64,000 bases of DNA. Origin: Ornithobacterium rhinotracheale. GTDB taxonomy: Bacteria > Bacteroidota > Bacteroidia > Flavobacteriales > Weeksellaceae. Where the stretch lies: positions 2,245,501-2,309,500 of the forward strand of contig NZ_CP094846.1 of the NCBI RefSeq assembly GCF_022832975.1. The letters are read 5' to 3'. Both the position numbers and the translations under genes were made by a program. Positions 17,732 through 28,374 of the stretch are shown piece after piece. Below the pieces are notes generated by a model that was not told the origin of the DNA, ran no database searches, and saw nothing but the letters and a program-made list of their open reading frames with translations. Position 1 is the stretch's first letter; every line of letters starts with the position of its first letter.

Positions 17732-17739
17732 TATCTTTG
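17732..17739 (+). promoter_or_regulatory. -7 promoter element of gyrB (TATCTTTG)
   Basis: Exact TAnnTTTG match, 33 nt before the gyrB start codon. Confidence 0.6.
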
Positions 17740-17769
17740 TTAATTGAGAATAGAAATACAGAAAATTAA

Positions 17770-19722
<1,953 letters not shown>

Positions 19723-19751
19723 TCACATTTTTTTAATTTATTTAATTACAC

Positions 19752-19785
19752 AAAGGCAGAAAATTGATTTTCTGCCTTTTTTTTA
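19752..19785 (+). terminator. Terminator after gyrB
   Basis: Inverted repeat 19752-19764 / 19767-19779 (AAAGGCAGAAAAT and its complement) followed by eight T. Confidence 0.85.
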
Positions 19786-19823
19786 TTGTTTAAAAAACAT
19801 TTTATGAATAAATTTTAACCGAT

Positions 19824-20495
19824 TTAAAAAGATAATTTTTTCTCATAAATAATTTTTTTATCAAATATTTTTATGCCGTTATTTTTCAGAGAATCCCTAA
19901 AACTTAAGTCTAAATATTTTGTAACATTCTCATGTGGAGTGTAGATAAATTTAGTTTCATATTTTTTCCCTTTTTCAATATCATAAGAAGAAATATAAGT
20001 GTAAAAATAAGCTTCAGAAGTGAGGGGTATATAATTTATTCTAACTGTTTTTTTATCACCTGGATTCAAAATAAATGAGTTTTTCATCAATAAATAATGT
20101 TTCAAAATCCATATAGAATCCTTTTTTACAAATTTTTCGGCATACTTCTCTTGGCTTAGAATTATATTTTTATAGTAGTCTAATTGAAGGCTATCTATAT
20201 AATAAGCACTAAGATTAGCTGGGTAGAAATATCCATCTTTTGGAATATACTCTGGCACTAATAAATATGGACCTTCTATCTCTACAGGAATTTCCAAATC
20301 AAATTCAGAAAATATATTTAAATTATTATATAAAATAGGGATAAAATATTTTTGATTGGTTTTATTTTGAAATTCAATCAAAATATAATTTTCATTAAGT
20401 GTGCCATTGTTTAATACATTCATTTGAACCTTTTCGTTTTCCCTACACGAAAAAATAAAGACACAAAAGATTATTATTGTAAAAACTTTATGCAT
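19824..20495 (-). CDS. Hypothetical lipoprotein
   Basis: A 223-residue protein whose signal ends in the lipobox IFSC (Cys17). The mature part is rich in Asn, Lys, Tyr and Phe and begins with a beta-like NYILIEFQNKTNQKYFIPIL segment resembling a small beta-sandwich. I recognise no family. It is the last gene of a leftward block of five small exported proteins that is more AT-rich than its surroundings. The function is unknown. Confidence 0.65.
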   Translation of the reverse strand: MHKVFTIIIFCVFIFSCRENEKVQMNVLNNGTLNENYILIEFQNKTNQKYFIPILYNNLNIFSEFDLEIPVEIEGPYLLVPEYIPKDGYFYPANLSAYYIDSLQLDYYKNIILSQEKYAEKFVKKDSIWILKHYLLMKNSFILNPGDKKTVRINYIPLTSEAYFYTYISSYDIEKGKKYETKFIYTPHENVTKYLDLSFRDSLKNNGIKIFDKKIIYEKKLSF

Positions 20496-20524
20496 AATTC
20501 ATACGATTAAAATTCACGATATAA

Positions 20525-20977
20525 TCATTTTTTATGATAAAAATAATCCTTTTTATCTGAGATTTTGGCATCTTCTTGATTGAAAGAATTATCAAAAATG
20601 AAATTAACTAATTTATTTAACCCTTTACTCTCATAAAACTCCAAACATTTCCGAACATGCATTTGTGTATTCGGATGGTCTAAATTTGGATATTTTTTCT
20701 CTGCCCATTTAATTGAAAACGCATATAGGGAATCAATATATGGGCGTTGTGACGCATTAGACACAGGGTCATAGCCATACAAATGATAATATAAATTATT
20801 TCCGCTGGAATCTTTTAATTTATAAGTTAAAGAGTCTCCTACAGAATGGTCTAAACAGGTATAAAAAGCAAATCTTTTAAGCGTTATAGCACTTAACTCT
20901 CTATCTGAAATTTCATGCTGTGAAAAAGAAATTTGCATCAAAATCAATGAGCAAAAAAGACTGATTATTCTTTTCAT
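20525..20977 (-). CDS. Small exported helical protein, possibly Tai4-like immunity protein
   Basis: A 150-residue protein with a signal peptide (residues 1-19, ending SFSQ). The mature part is predicted helical, with a conserved-looking Cys pair: FYTCLDHS near residue 40 and VRKCLEFYESKGLNKLV near 110. The tail segment (CLxFYxSKxLxxLV) resembles what I recall of the Tai4 family of periplasmic immunity proteins against type VI amidase effectors. The match is a weak recollection, not a search result. No toxin or T6SS gene is nearby. The 24-bp leader before its start is almost identical to the leader of the next gene. Confidence 0.5.
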   Translation of the reverse strand: MKRIISLFCSLILMQISFSQHEISDRELSAITLKRFAFYTCLDHSVGDSLTYKLKDSSGNNLYYHLYGYDPVSNASQRPYIDSLYAFSIKWAEKKYPNLDHPNTQMHVRKCLEFYESKGLNKLVNFIFDNSFNQEDAKISDKKDYFYHKK

Positions 20978-21538
20978 GATTTGATTTTTTAAGTGAAAAA
21001 CCTATTTTATAAAATCATTTTCGCTACTGGGTTTTGGGCTGAATTCTTTAAAATGATATACATCGTTTACTTTTTTTACATCTGTTTTTTGTCCGTCTAC
21101 AATTTTGCTTGATTCTTTGATAACAAATGTCGTATCATTCAATATTTTTCCTTCCCCATGATAAACTTTATACCCTAACTGTGTAGAGTTCCAACTTTCA
21201 AGAATAATATCATTGCCATCTACTTCAAATACACCCCAAGAACCTTTTATATTTTTTATATTAAGATTTTTTGTATACTCACTCATATAACTATCCATTT
21301 GACTCATAGGAGCTCCTCCACCAATACCTAGATTAATACCATTCTTATACAAAAACATAATTGCATAAAATTCCTCTACTCCATCATTAATCCATTTTAA
21401 ATAATAAAATCCATCCAAACGCAAATTATTTCCTGTATATTCCTTGCGCTGTAAAGAAAGTTCTTCATCTTTTTTGTCTGAATCCAAACAACCCGCTAAA
21501 ACAAAAAAACTGATAAATAACAATGCTATTCTTTTCAT
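20978..21538. repeat. Tandem duplication, copy 1
   Basis: This unit (one lipoprotein gene plus its short 3' intergenic spacer) is repeated at 21539-22097. About 155 bp at the 3' end of the genes differ by one base, and roughly 150 bp at the 5' end are nearly identical. The middle is clearly diverged. Confidence 0.85.
21002..21538 (-). CDS. Duplicated lipoprotein A
   Basis: A 178-residue lipoprotein with lipobox LAGC (Cys17). Its N-terminal 60 residues and C-terminal 50 residues are nearly identical to the adjacent 177-residue paralogue, while the core (about 65-125) differs (PMSQMDSYMSEYTKNLNIKN against PVREMDSTMKKYLGINYKTR). The product is probably anchored in a membrane. No family is recognised. 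The pattern of constant ends and variable core suggests recent duplication followed by change in the core. Confidence 0.7.
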   Translation of the reverse strand: MKRIALLFISFFVLAGCLDSDKKDEELSLQRKEYTGNNLRLDGFYYLKWINDGVEEFYAIMFLYKNGINLGIGGGAPMSQMDSYMSEYTKNLNIKNIKGSWGVFEVDGNDIILESWNSTQLGYKVYHGEGKILNDTTFVIKESSKIVDGQKTDVKKVNDVYHFKEFSPKPSSENDFIK

Positions 21539-22097
21539 GATTTGATTTTTTTAAGTGAAAAACCTATTTTATAAAATCATTTTCGCTACTGGGTTTTGGG
21601 CTGAATTCTTTAAAATGATATACATCGTTTACTTTTTTTACATCTGTTTTTTGTCCGTCTACAATTTTGCTTGATTCTTTGACAACAAATGTCGTATCAT
21701 TCAATATTTTTCCTTCTTGTCTAATAACTTTGTATCCCAATTGTGTAGCTCCATAAGATTCCATTACAATCTCTTCATTTTTAATTGCAAAGACACCCCA
21801 ACCCGATTTTCTTGTTTTATAATTTATACCCAAATACTTCTTCATAGTAGAGTCCATTTCCCGAACAGGACCGCCACCTCCCAGTCCAAATTGAATGCCG
21901 TTTTTAAATAAAAAAGTAGTTGCATAAAATTCCTCTACTCCATCATTAATCCATGTCAAATAATAAAATCCATCTAAACGCAAATTATTTCCTGTATATT
22001 CCTTGCGCTGTAAAGAAAGTTCTTCATCTTTTCTGTCTGAATCCAAACAACTCGCTAAAACAAAAAAACTGATAAATAACAATGCTATTCTTTTCAT
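21539..22097. repeat. Tandem duplication, copy 2
   Basis: Second unit of the duplication described at 20978-21538. The 25-bp spacer (21539-21563) matches 20978-21001 apart from one extra T. Confidence 0.85.
21564..22097 (-). CDS. Duplicated lipoprotein B
   Basis: A 177-residue lipoprotein with lipobox LASC (Cys17), the tandem paralogue of the gene at 21002-21538. The conserved opening after the signal is SLQRKEYTGNNLRLDGFYYL and the conserved end is NDVYHFKEFSPKPSSENDFI. The central region differs from copy A in both DNA and protein. No function can be assigned. Confidence 0.7.
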   Translation of the reverse strand: MKRIALLFISFFVLASCLDSDRKDEELSLQRKEYTGNNLRLDGFYYLTWINDGVEEFYATTFLFKNGIQFGLGGGGPVREMDSTMKKYLGINYKTRKSGWGVFAIKNEEIVMESYGATQLGYKVIRQEGKILNDTTFVVKESSKIVDGQKTDVKKVNDVYHFKEFSPKPSSENDFIK

Positions 22098-22134
22098 GAT
22101 TTGATTTTTTATTAATTCACAATTACATTTAAAG

Positions 22135-22545
22135 CTAATTTCCGTTATAAATTATTTTAAAATCTTGCGCTTTTAACTCATCAAAAGTATATGAAAACTT
22201 TGCATCATAAATATTTTTCTTTTTGATTTCATCCCAACCATATTTTTCCATAGTGGATTCTTTTAAAACGAAAAAATATAGTTTTTCATTTTTGTCGTAA
22301 TAAATAGGGTCATTTTTTAAAATATCCCCTGAGCTACTCGTTTCTGGCAAATTACTATTGGGCAAGATAAATACTGATGGATAAAAATCAACCACTTCAA
22401 GGCTTTTATCAGATGTTCGTATATTGATAAAAATTTTCTCGTCAGTATTATTATAAACATGGAATTCTGCTACAAAATCATCTTGACATTGAATATTTAT
22501 CAAAACGACGAAAATAACAAATAGGTATTTTACTTTTTTAAGCAT
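22135..22545 (-). CDS. Small hypothetical lipoprotein
   Basis: A 136-residue protein with a hydrophobic signal and a probable lipobox IQC at Cys20. The mature part (FVAEFHVYNNTDEKIFINIR...) looks beta-rich, similar in style to the 19824-20495 product. It is the first gene of the leftward block of five small exported proteins. It is not assigned to any family. Confidence 0.6.
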   Translation of the reverse strand: MLKKVKYLFVIFVVLINIQCQDDFVAEFHVYNNTDEKIFINIRTSDKSLEVVDFYPSVFILPNSNLPETSSSGDILKNDPIYYDKNEKLYFFVLKESTMEKYGWDEIKKKNIYDAKFSYTFDELKAQDFKIIYNGN

Positions 22546-22741
22546 AGCTTTTTGTTTTATTAAATTAAGACTAATTTCACTTTTACCAAGGTAAGAAAAA
22601 AATTAATAAATTGCTCAAAAATCTAATTTTTTAACACACAAAAACCACTTGATTTTTAGCTAAATATTACACACAACAATCTTCATCGTTAAATAAATGT
22701 TTTCTTATTCAAAACGCACTTTTTTCTCAAAAAAAGAATTG

Positions 22742-22749
22742 TAACTTTG
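22742..22749 (+). promoter_or_regulatory. -7 promoter element of mnmA (TAACTTTG)
   Basis: Exact TAnnTTTG match ending 5 nt before the ATG at 22755. It overlaps the possible GTG start at 22749, which rules that start out if this promoter is used. Confidence 0.6.
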
Positions 22750-22754
22750 TGGCA

Positions 22755-23954
22755 ATGCAAAATTCAGAAATAAAAGTAGTAATTGGGCTTTCGGGCGGAG
22801 TAGACAGCAGCGTGGCGGCGTATTTGTTAAAAGAACAAGGCTACCAAGTGATTGGGCTTTTTATGCGCAATTGGAACGACGCATCGGTTACGCTCGAAGA
22901 CGAATGCCCCTGGGTGGAAGATAGTGCGGATGCACTATTGATTGCGGAAAAATTGGGCATTCCGTTTCAAACCATTGATTTAAGCGAAACTTACAAAGAA
23001 CGCATTGTAGATTATATGTTCCGCGAGTATGAGCAAGGGCGCACACCCAATCCTGATGTGCTCTGCAACCGCGAAATCAAATTTGACATTTTCCTTGAAA
23101 CTGCTTTAAAGCTTGGTGCTGATTATGTGGCAACGGGACATTATTGCCAAAAATCATCTGAAATCATAGACGGAAAAGAAGTTTATAAACTTTTGGCAGG
23201 TGCCGATAAAAACAAAGACCAATCGTATTTTTTATGTCAGCTCAATCAATACCAATTATCAAAAGCATTGTTCCCTATCGGGCATTTAGAAAAACCCGAA
23301 GTGCGCAGAATCGCACGCGAACAAGAACTTGTGACCGCAGATAAAAAGGATTCGCAAGGTTTGTGCTTTATCGGAAAAGTGAGATTGCCTGAGTTTTTGC
23401 AACAACAATTAAAACCGAAAAAAGGGCAAATTGTTGAAATTCCTACTGACTACCCAGGCTACCACGAAGAAAAACCAAATTTCGAGTCCAAAGAAGAGGA
23501 ATTAAAGTGGCTTTCGCGAAAGTTTAAATACACGATGTTCGACGGAATTTTGGTTGGCGAGCACGACGGAGCGCATTATTTCACCATTGGGCAGCGTAGA
23601 GGAATTGGCGTGGGCGGTAAAAAAGAACCACTTTTTGTCATAGATACCGATGTGGAACAAAACATCTTGTTTGTGGGCGAAGGGAATAATCACCCTGGGC
23701 TTTACAAGCAAGCCTTATTTGTGCCAAAAGACGATGTACACTGGATTCGTGAAGATTTAGCCTTAAAACCCAACGAAACCATGCAGGTTGAAGCGAGAAT
23801 TCGTTATCGCCAGAAATTAATCAAAGCCGAATTATTCTGTTTTGAAAGTGGCATTTATGTATTGTTTGAAAAAGCTCCATCTGCCATCACACCAGGGCAA
23901 TTTGTGGCTTGGTATCGTGGCGACGAACTTTTGGGCTCAGGCGTAATTCAATAA
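22755..23954 (+). CDS. mnmA: tRNA-uridine 2-sulfurtransferase
   Basis: A 399-residue enzyme that thiolates U34 of tRNA Lys, Glu and Gln. The PP-loop [15 protein letters not shown] near residue 11 binds ATP. The catalytic cysteines lie in [12 protein letters not shown] and [10 protein letters not shown]. The ATG at 22755 is chosen over the in-frame GTG at 22749, because the -7 promoter box covers that GTG and the ATG gives the usual spacing to the PP-loop. It is slightly longer than the E. coli enzyme (about 368). It is followed after 14 bp by the endonuclease gene, so the two may share a transcript. Confidence 0.96.
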   Translation: MQNSEIKVVIGLSGGVDSSVAAYLLKEQGYQVIGLFMRNWNDASVTLEDECPWVEDSADALLIAEKLGIPFQTIDLSETYKERIVDYMFREYEQGRTPNPDVLCNREIKFDIFLETALKLGADYVATGHYCQKSSEIIDGKEVYKLLAGADKNKDQSYFLCQLNQYQLSKALFPIGHLEKPEVRRIAREQELVTADKKDSQGLCFIGKVRLPEFLQQQLKPKKGQIVEIPTDYPGYHEEKPNFESKEEELKWLSRKFKYTMFDGILVGEHDGAHYFTIGQRRGIGVGGKKEPLFVIDTDVEQNILFVGEGNNHPGLYKQALFVPKDDVHWIREDLALKPNETMQVEARIRYRQKLIKAELFCFESGIYVLFEKAPSAITPGQFVAWYRGDELLGSGVIQ

Positions 23955-23968
23955 AATAATTAGACAAA

Positions 23969-25345
23969 ATGAAGACAATGAAATATAGAAACTTTTTACT
24001 TTTATTTTTCGTAAGTATTTGCACTTGGGCGCAAGTGCCAGATTACTACAAAAGTTTAGATTTAACCAAAACAGGCGAAGCTTTTAAAAAAGAACTAAGC
24101 CAATTGATTATCAAAACGCACAGAAATACTTTAAGCTATAAACAAGTAACAGATGTGCTGAAAGAAAGTGACCGTGACCCTCAAAACTCAAAAAATGTTT
24201 TGTTGATTTACGGAAGCGAAAACAATGACGGAAAATACGCAAGAAGCAGAAATAAAAATTATGCGGGAGGCGCAAAAGGACAATGGAACAAAGAACATGT
24301 TTATGCAAAATCATTGGGAAGACCGAATTTAGGCACTTCTGGACCAGGTGCAGATGCTCACCATTTACGACCTGCCGACCCGCCACTCAATAGCGACCGT
24401 GGCAGTTTACCATTTGACGATGGTCGTGGTACCAAAGCCTACAAAACCAATCGTGGTGGCTGGTTCCCAGGCGACGAATGGAAAGGCGATGTGGCGCGTA
24501 TGATGATGTATATGGCTTTGCGCTACGGCGACCGATGCGACCCTAAACGCGTGGGCATGAATCCATACACCATTTCAAAAGATTTCCCTGATATTTTCCT
24601 TAAATGGAATATCGAAGACCCCGTTTCTGATTTTGAAAAACAACGAAACGAAGTGGTAGCCAAAGCGCAAGGAAATAGAAATCCATTTATCGATAATCCA
24701 AATTTGGCAACACGCATCTGGGGAGGAACACCTGCACCCGACACTTGGGGCAAAGGCACTCAACCAGCCCCAGCACCGCCAACAGATCCAGAAAATCCAC
24801 CTGTAGCACCAGGAAATTTTAGCATTAAAAACTTGCGTGCAAGCAATGTAAATCCTACAAATTTTACTTTGACATGGGATTTGCCTGAAAACTTTAAAAG
24901 CGTGGGGTACTACGAAGTGTACATGGGAGATGCATTTAAACAAAAAACTTTCACCAACACAGCTTTAATCAACAAGCTACAACCAGAGACTTCATACACT
25001 TTCAAAGTAGTAGCTAAAAAGCCGAACGGCGAACAAATCGAAGAAAGTCAGCCATTTAATTTCACCACTCCGGCGGGCGTAACCGACATTACAAACAAAC
25101 CAAAAACCAATAAAAATATCGTTTTTTATCCTAATCCTGTGACCGACGGCAAACTGAATGTAGATGGCAAAAACTTGCAAAATGTAAAATGGCTAAAAAT
25201 CTATGATTTGCAAGGAAGGCTACAGAAAAACATCGTAAATCCATTTATTCATGAAGGTGGTTTTACTATTGATGTTTCTAATTTAACCAAAGGAATTTAC
25301 ATCCTAAAAACACCTAATCATTACGAAAAGATTTTAATTTTATAA
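23969..25345 (+). CDS. Secreted endonuclease I with Fn3 and T9SS sorting domain
   Basis: A 458-residue exported nuclease. A signal peptide ends near TWAQ. The EndA/endonuclease I domain (about 25-260) contains WNKEHVYAKSLG and DAHHLRPADPPLNSDRGS, the His-metal core. A Pro-rich linker leads to one fibronectin type III domain (about 285-368). The C-terminal 75 residues are a type A T9SS sorting domain (FYPNPVTDGKLNV ... LKIYDLQGR ... LTKGIYIL). The product should be secreted or surface-attached and degrade extracellular DNA. The start at 23978 (MKYRNF) is equally possible. It is followed by a terminator. Confidence 0.93.
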   Translation: MKTMKYRNFLLLFFVSICTWAQVPDYYKSLDLTKTGEAFKKELSQLIIKTHRNTLSYKQVTDVLKESDRDPQNSKNVLLIYGSENNDGKYARSRNKNYAGGAKGQWNKEHVYAKSLGRPNLGTSGPGADAHHLRPADPPLNSDRGSLPFDDGRGTKAYKTNRGGWFPGDEWKGDVARMMMYMALRYGDRCDPKRVGMNPYTISKDFPDIFLKWNIEDPVSDFEKQRNEVVAKAQGNRNPFIDNPNLATRIWGGTPAPDTWGKGTQPAPAPPTDPENPPVAPGNFSIKNLRASNVNPTNFTLTWDLPENFKSVGYYEVYMGDAFKQKTFTNTALINKLQPETSYTFKVVAKKPNGEQIEESQPFNFTTPAGVTDITNKPKTNKNIVFYPNPVTDGKLNVDGKNLQNVKWLKIYDLQGRLQKNIVNPFIHEGGFTIDVSNLTKGIYILKTPNHYEKILIL

Positions 25346-25376
25346 AAGAAATCGTTTTTATTGTACTTTTTCTAAG

Positions 25377-25408
25377 GCCTATCTCACTTGAGGTAGGCTT
25401 TTCTTTAT
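25377..25408 (+). terminator. Terminator after endonuclease gene
   Basis: Ten-base arms 25377-25386 / 25389-25398 with one G-U pair, then TTTTCTTT. Confidence 0.75.
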
Positions 25409-25501
25409 AAAAAATCATTTTCAATACATTTTTTATCATTTATTTTTTTGAATTAAAACAATAAAACCTTAAAATCTAAGGATAAAATAATTTAGATTTT
25501 T

Positions 25502-25509
25502 TATATTTG
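25502..25509 (+). promoter_or_regulatory. -7 promoter element of sucC (TATATTTG)
   Basis: Exact TAnnTTTG match, 24 nt before the sucC start. Confidence 0.6.
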
Positions 25510-25533
25510 TAGAAAATCATAAAATAAAATTCA

Positions 25534-26727
25534 ATGAATCTTCACGAATATCAAGGCAAAGAACTTTTAAGTAGATATGGCGTAAAAACCCAAAGAGGAA
25601 TTGTCGCCTCTACGCCAGACGAAGCCGTGAAAATGGCAGAACGCCTTACTGACTCAACAGGCACCCAATGGTATGTGGTAAAAGCACAAGTACACGCAGG
25701 AGGCCGTGGAAAAGCGGGTGGCGTGAAATTGGCTAAATCTTTGGAAGATGTAAAAGAGCTTTCTTCTAAAATTTTGGGCATGCGCATCGTAACACCCCAA
25801 ACATCTGCAGAAGGTAAATTGGTGAACCAAGTATTAATTGCCGAAGATGTTTATTACCCAGGAGAGAGCCCTACAGCGGAATACTACATGTCTGTATTGC
25901 TAAACCGCGCAACAGGAAAAAATATGATTATGTACTCTCCAGAAGGAGGTATGGACATCGAGGAAGTTGCCGAAAAAATGCCTGATAAAATCTTTAAAGA
26001 AATCATCGACCCAGCGGTTGGATTGCGCCCATTCCAAGCCAATCGTATCGCCTTTAATCTAGGATTGGAAGGTGAAGCTTTCAAAGATATGGTGAAATTT
26101 GTTTACGCTCTGTACGAGGCTTACACTCAGTCTGATGCTTCTATGTTTGAGATCAACCCTGTTTTAAAAACATCGGATAATCAGATTTTAGCAGTGGATT
26201 GTAAAGTATCAATCGACAACAATGCCCTTTTCAGACACAAAGACATCGCTTCTATGCGCGACATCCGCGAAGAAGACACCACCGAGGTAGAAGCTGGAGA
26301 AGCAGGCTTAAACTTTGTAAAACTTGACGGAAATGTGGGCTGTATGGTAAATGGTGCTGGGCTTGCCATGGCAACGATGGACATCATTAAACTTTCTGGC
26401 GGAAATCCTGCCAACTTCCTTGATGTGGGCGGTACTGCCGATGCTGAGCGTGTAGAAAAAGCATTCAGAATTATTTTAAAAGATGAAAATGTACGCGCGA
26501 TTTTGGTAAACATTTTCGGTGGAATCGTGAGATGCGACCGAGTGGCTCAGGGTATTATTGAAGCCTATAAAAACATGGGCGACAGCATTACAGTTCCTAT
26601 CATCGTGAGATTGCAAGGAACCAATGCCGAAGAAGCTAAGAAAATGATTGATGAAAGTGGACTAAAAGTGTTCTCTGCTATCACATTGCAAGAAGTAGCC
26701 GATAAGGTGAGCGAAGTGATTGACTAA
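25534..26727 (+). CDS. sucC: Succinate-CoA ligase (ADP-forming) subunit beta
   Basis: A 397-residue TCA-cycle enzyme subunit of standard length. The opening MNLHEYQGKELLSRYGV, the ATP-grasp segment VVKAQVHAGGRGKAGGVKLA and the C-terminal VNIFGGIVRCDRVAQGII and VRLQGTNAEEAKKM are diagnostic. With SucD it makes ATP while converting succinyl-CoA to succinate. sucD does not follow; a terminator comes directly after, so the two subunits are encoded apart, as is usual in Flavobacteriia. Confidence 0.98.
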   Translation: MNLHEYQGKELLSRYGVKTQRGIVASTPDEAVKMAERLTDSTGTQWYVVKAQVHAGGRGKAGGVKLAKSLEDVKELSSKILGMRIVTPQTSAEGKLVNQVLIAEDVYYPGESPTAEYYMSVLLNRATGKNMIMYSPEGGMDIEEVAEKMPDKIFKEIIDPAVGLRPFQANRIAFNLGLEGEAFKDMVKFVYALYEAYTQSDASMFEINPVLKTSDNQILAVDCKVSIDNNALFRHKDIASMRDIREEDTTEVEAGEAGLNFVKLDGNVGCMVNGAGLAMATMDIIKLSGGNPANFLDVGGTADAERVEKAFRIILKDENVRAILVNIFGGIVRCDRVAQGIIEAYKNMGDSITVPIIVRLQGTNAEEAKKMIDESGLKVFSAITLQEVADKVSEVID

Positions 26728-26749
26728 ACGATTCAATTATAAAAATATG

Positions 26750-26786
26750 AAATCCGTATGATTTTTTATCGTACGGATTTTTTTAT
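26750..26786 (+). terminator. Terminator after sucC
   Basis: Thirteen-base arms 26750-26762 / 26768-26780 with one G-U pair, followed by a T-run. Confidence 0.85.
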
Positions 26787-26795
26787 GCCCATAAA

Positions 26796-26825
26796 AAAAG
26801 CAACCACCCGAAGGTAGCTGCTTTT
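26796..26825 (-). terminator. Terminator after DUF2853 gene
   Basis: AAAAGCA ... TGCTTTT arms with an inner CC/GG around CGAA. The A-run at the left gives a U-tract for leftward transcription. Confidence 0.65.
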
Positions 26826-26850
26826 AATAATTGTGTAAATAATAAAATAA

Positions 26851-27189
26851 CTATTCGTAAATACTTAATTTTCCAAAGTGTTCTGCCAAAAGATAATAGA
26901 AAATCGCACGATGTTTTCTCGGATTTGATTTTCCCATTTTTTCAGCCACTTTTTCAATCGCAGCATCTAAATCATCAGATTCAGAAAGTCCTAATTTTTT
27001 AATTAAGAAATTTTGTTTTACACGGTCTACTTCAGATTTGTCTGATGTGGAAACAAAAGCAGAATCTGCATTATAAATAGAAGGCCCCAAAGCTTTCACC
27101 ACTTTGGTGAATAAATCTTGATCGCACGCGATGCTTTTTTCCTTCATCACGCCTAACATTTCAGTTACTTTTTCGTCAAATTTGCTCAT
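26851..27189 (-). CDS. DUF2853 family protein
   Basis: A 112-residue helical cytoplasmic protein. The opening MSKFDEKV and the segments LTK(V/A)VKALGPSIYNADSAFV-like and KHRAIFYYLLAEHFGKLSIY match DUF2853. The KHRAIFYYLLAE motif is the clearest mark. The family function is unknown. It is monocistronic, with a terminator after it. Confidence 0.85.
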   Translation of the reverse strand: MSKFDEKVTEMLGVMKEKSIACDQDLFTKVVKALGPSIYNADSAFVSTSDKSEVDRVKQNFLIKKLGLSESDDLDAAIEKVAEKMGKSNPRKHRAIFYYLLAEHFGKLSIYE

Positions 27190-27254
27190 AATTTTGATTT
27201 TTGATAGGCTAAATTTAGTAATTTATTACTGAAAATCAAAATTTTAATGATTTT

Positions 27255-28358
27255 TTATTTCAAATACACTCTTTCCACTCGTGGTGCTACCGAGGTAATG
27301 ATTTCATACGGAATCGTTCCGGTGGCCTCTGCGACCTCGTAAATGCTTGGATTTTCACCGAACACCACCACTTCATCGCCTTCTTTGCAATCGATATGGG
27401 TAACATCTACCATAAACATATCCATACAAATTGTCCCCGTAACGAGAGCTTTTTCCCCATGAATACAAACAAATCCTTTTTGGCTAAAGCTTCGATGCAC
27501 CCCATCGGCATATCCGATAGAAACTACGGCTATTTTCATCTCGTTTGGCGCTTTGAATCTCCTACCATAACTCACTGTTTCCCCCGCTTTGATTGTACGA
27601 ATTTGCGAAATATATGATTTTAATTTTACTGCAATTTCTAAATTTTCACCATCTTCCTGAGTTGCTGCAATTCCATACATTCCAATCCCTAAACGCTCCA
27701 TATCCAACTGAAATTTAGGGAATCGGAGAATAGCTGCCGAGTTAGCAATATGGCGCAATGGTCGATAGCCTAAATTAAAGGCGATTCGCTCATAATATTC
27801 ATTAAAGCGATTATACTGCTCGGTGGTAAATTCTTCGCCGTCGGGCTCATCGCTCACCGCAAAGTGCGAAAAAACAGACGCTACTTTCACATACGGGTTA
27901 TCGGACAATTGGGCAATTAGTTCATGCAAATCACTTTCGCCAAAGCCCAAACGATTCATTCCTGTATTTAACTTTAAATGAATCGGATATGCTTGCTGAA
28001 TTTGTTTATCAATTAATTTTTGGGTGAAAAGATTTAATATCCTAAAATTAAAAATTGAGGGTTCGGCGTTTAAATCAATCACTTGCTCACAAGCGATTTC
28101 ATCGGTATTGAGCACCATAATGGGCTTATTGATTCCTGCTTTGCGTAAATCAGCTGCTTCTTTGGCAAAAGCCACCGCTAGGTAATCCGCTTGGTCGTGG
28201 AGTGCTTTAGAAATCTCCACTGCCCCGAGCCCATAGGCATTGGCTTTTACCATAGCTATTAGCTTGGTCTCGGGATTCATTCTTTGTCTGGCATAGGCCA
28301 CATTGCTTTTAAGCGCAGCAAGGTCTATTTCCAAAATGGCGTGTCTGCTATAAAGCAT
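27255..28358 (-). CDS. alr: Alanine racemase
   Basis: A 367-residue PLP enzyme that interconverts L- and D-alanine for peptidoglycan. The PLP lysine is in MVKANAYGLGA (about residue 38). The second catalytic Tyr lies in the CMDMFMVDVTH region neighbourhood of the C-terminal domain, and SYGRRFKAP is intact. The length is normal for the single-domain form; the MurF-Alr fusion seen in some Bacteroidota is absent here. The start lies 16 bp after the upstream lipoprotein gene, so the two are probably co-transcribed. Confidence 0.96.
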   Translation of the reverse strand: MLYSRHAILEIDLAALKSNVAYARQRMNPETKLIAMVKANAYGLGAVEISKALHDQADYLAVAFAKEAADLRKAGINKPIMVLNTDEIACEQVIDLNAEPSIFNFRILNLFTQKLIDKQIQQAYPIHLKLNTGMNRLGFGESDLHELIAQLSDNPYVKVASVFSHFAVSDEPDGEEFTTEQYNRFNEYYERIAFNLGYRPLRHIANSAAILRFPKFQLDMERLGIGMYGIAATQEDGENLEIAVKLKSYISQIRTIKAGETVSYGRRFKAPNEMKIAVVSIGYADGVHRSFSQKGFVCIHGEKALVTGTICMDMFMVDVTHIDCKEGDEVVVFGENPSIYEVAEATGTIPYEIITSVAPRVERVYLK

Positions 28359-28374
28359 TTACAATAAGTTTTGA

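Noticed and set aside
22749-22754. GTG start of mnmA
   Set aside because: The -7 promoter box TAACTTTG covers this codon, and the ATG 6 nt later gives the normal N-terminus.
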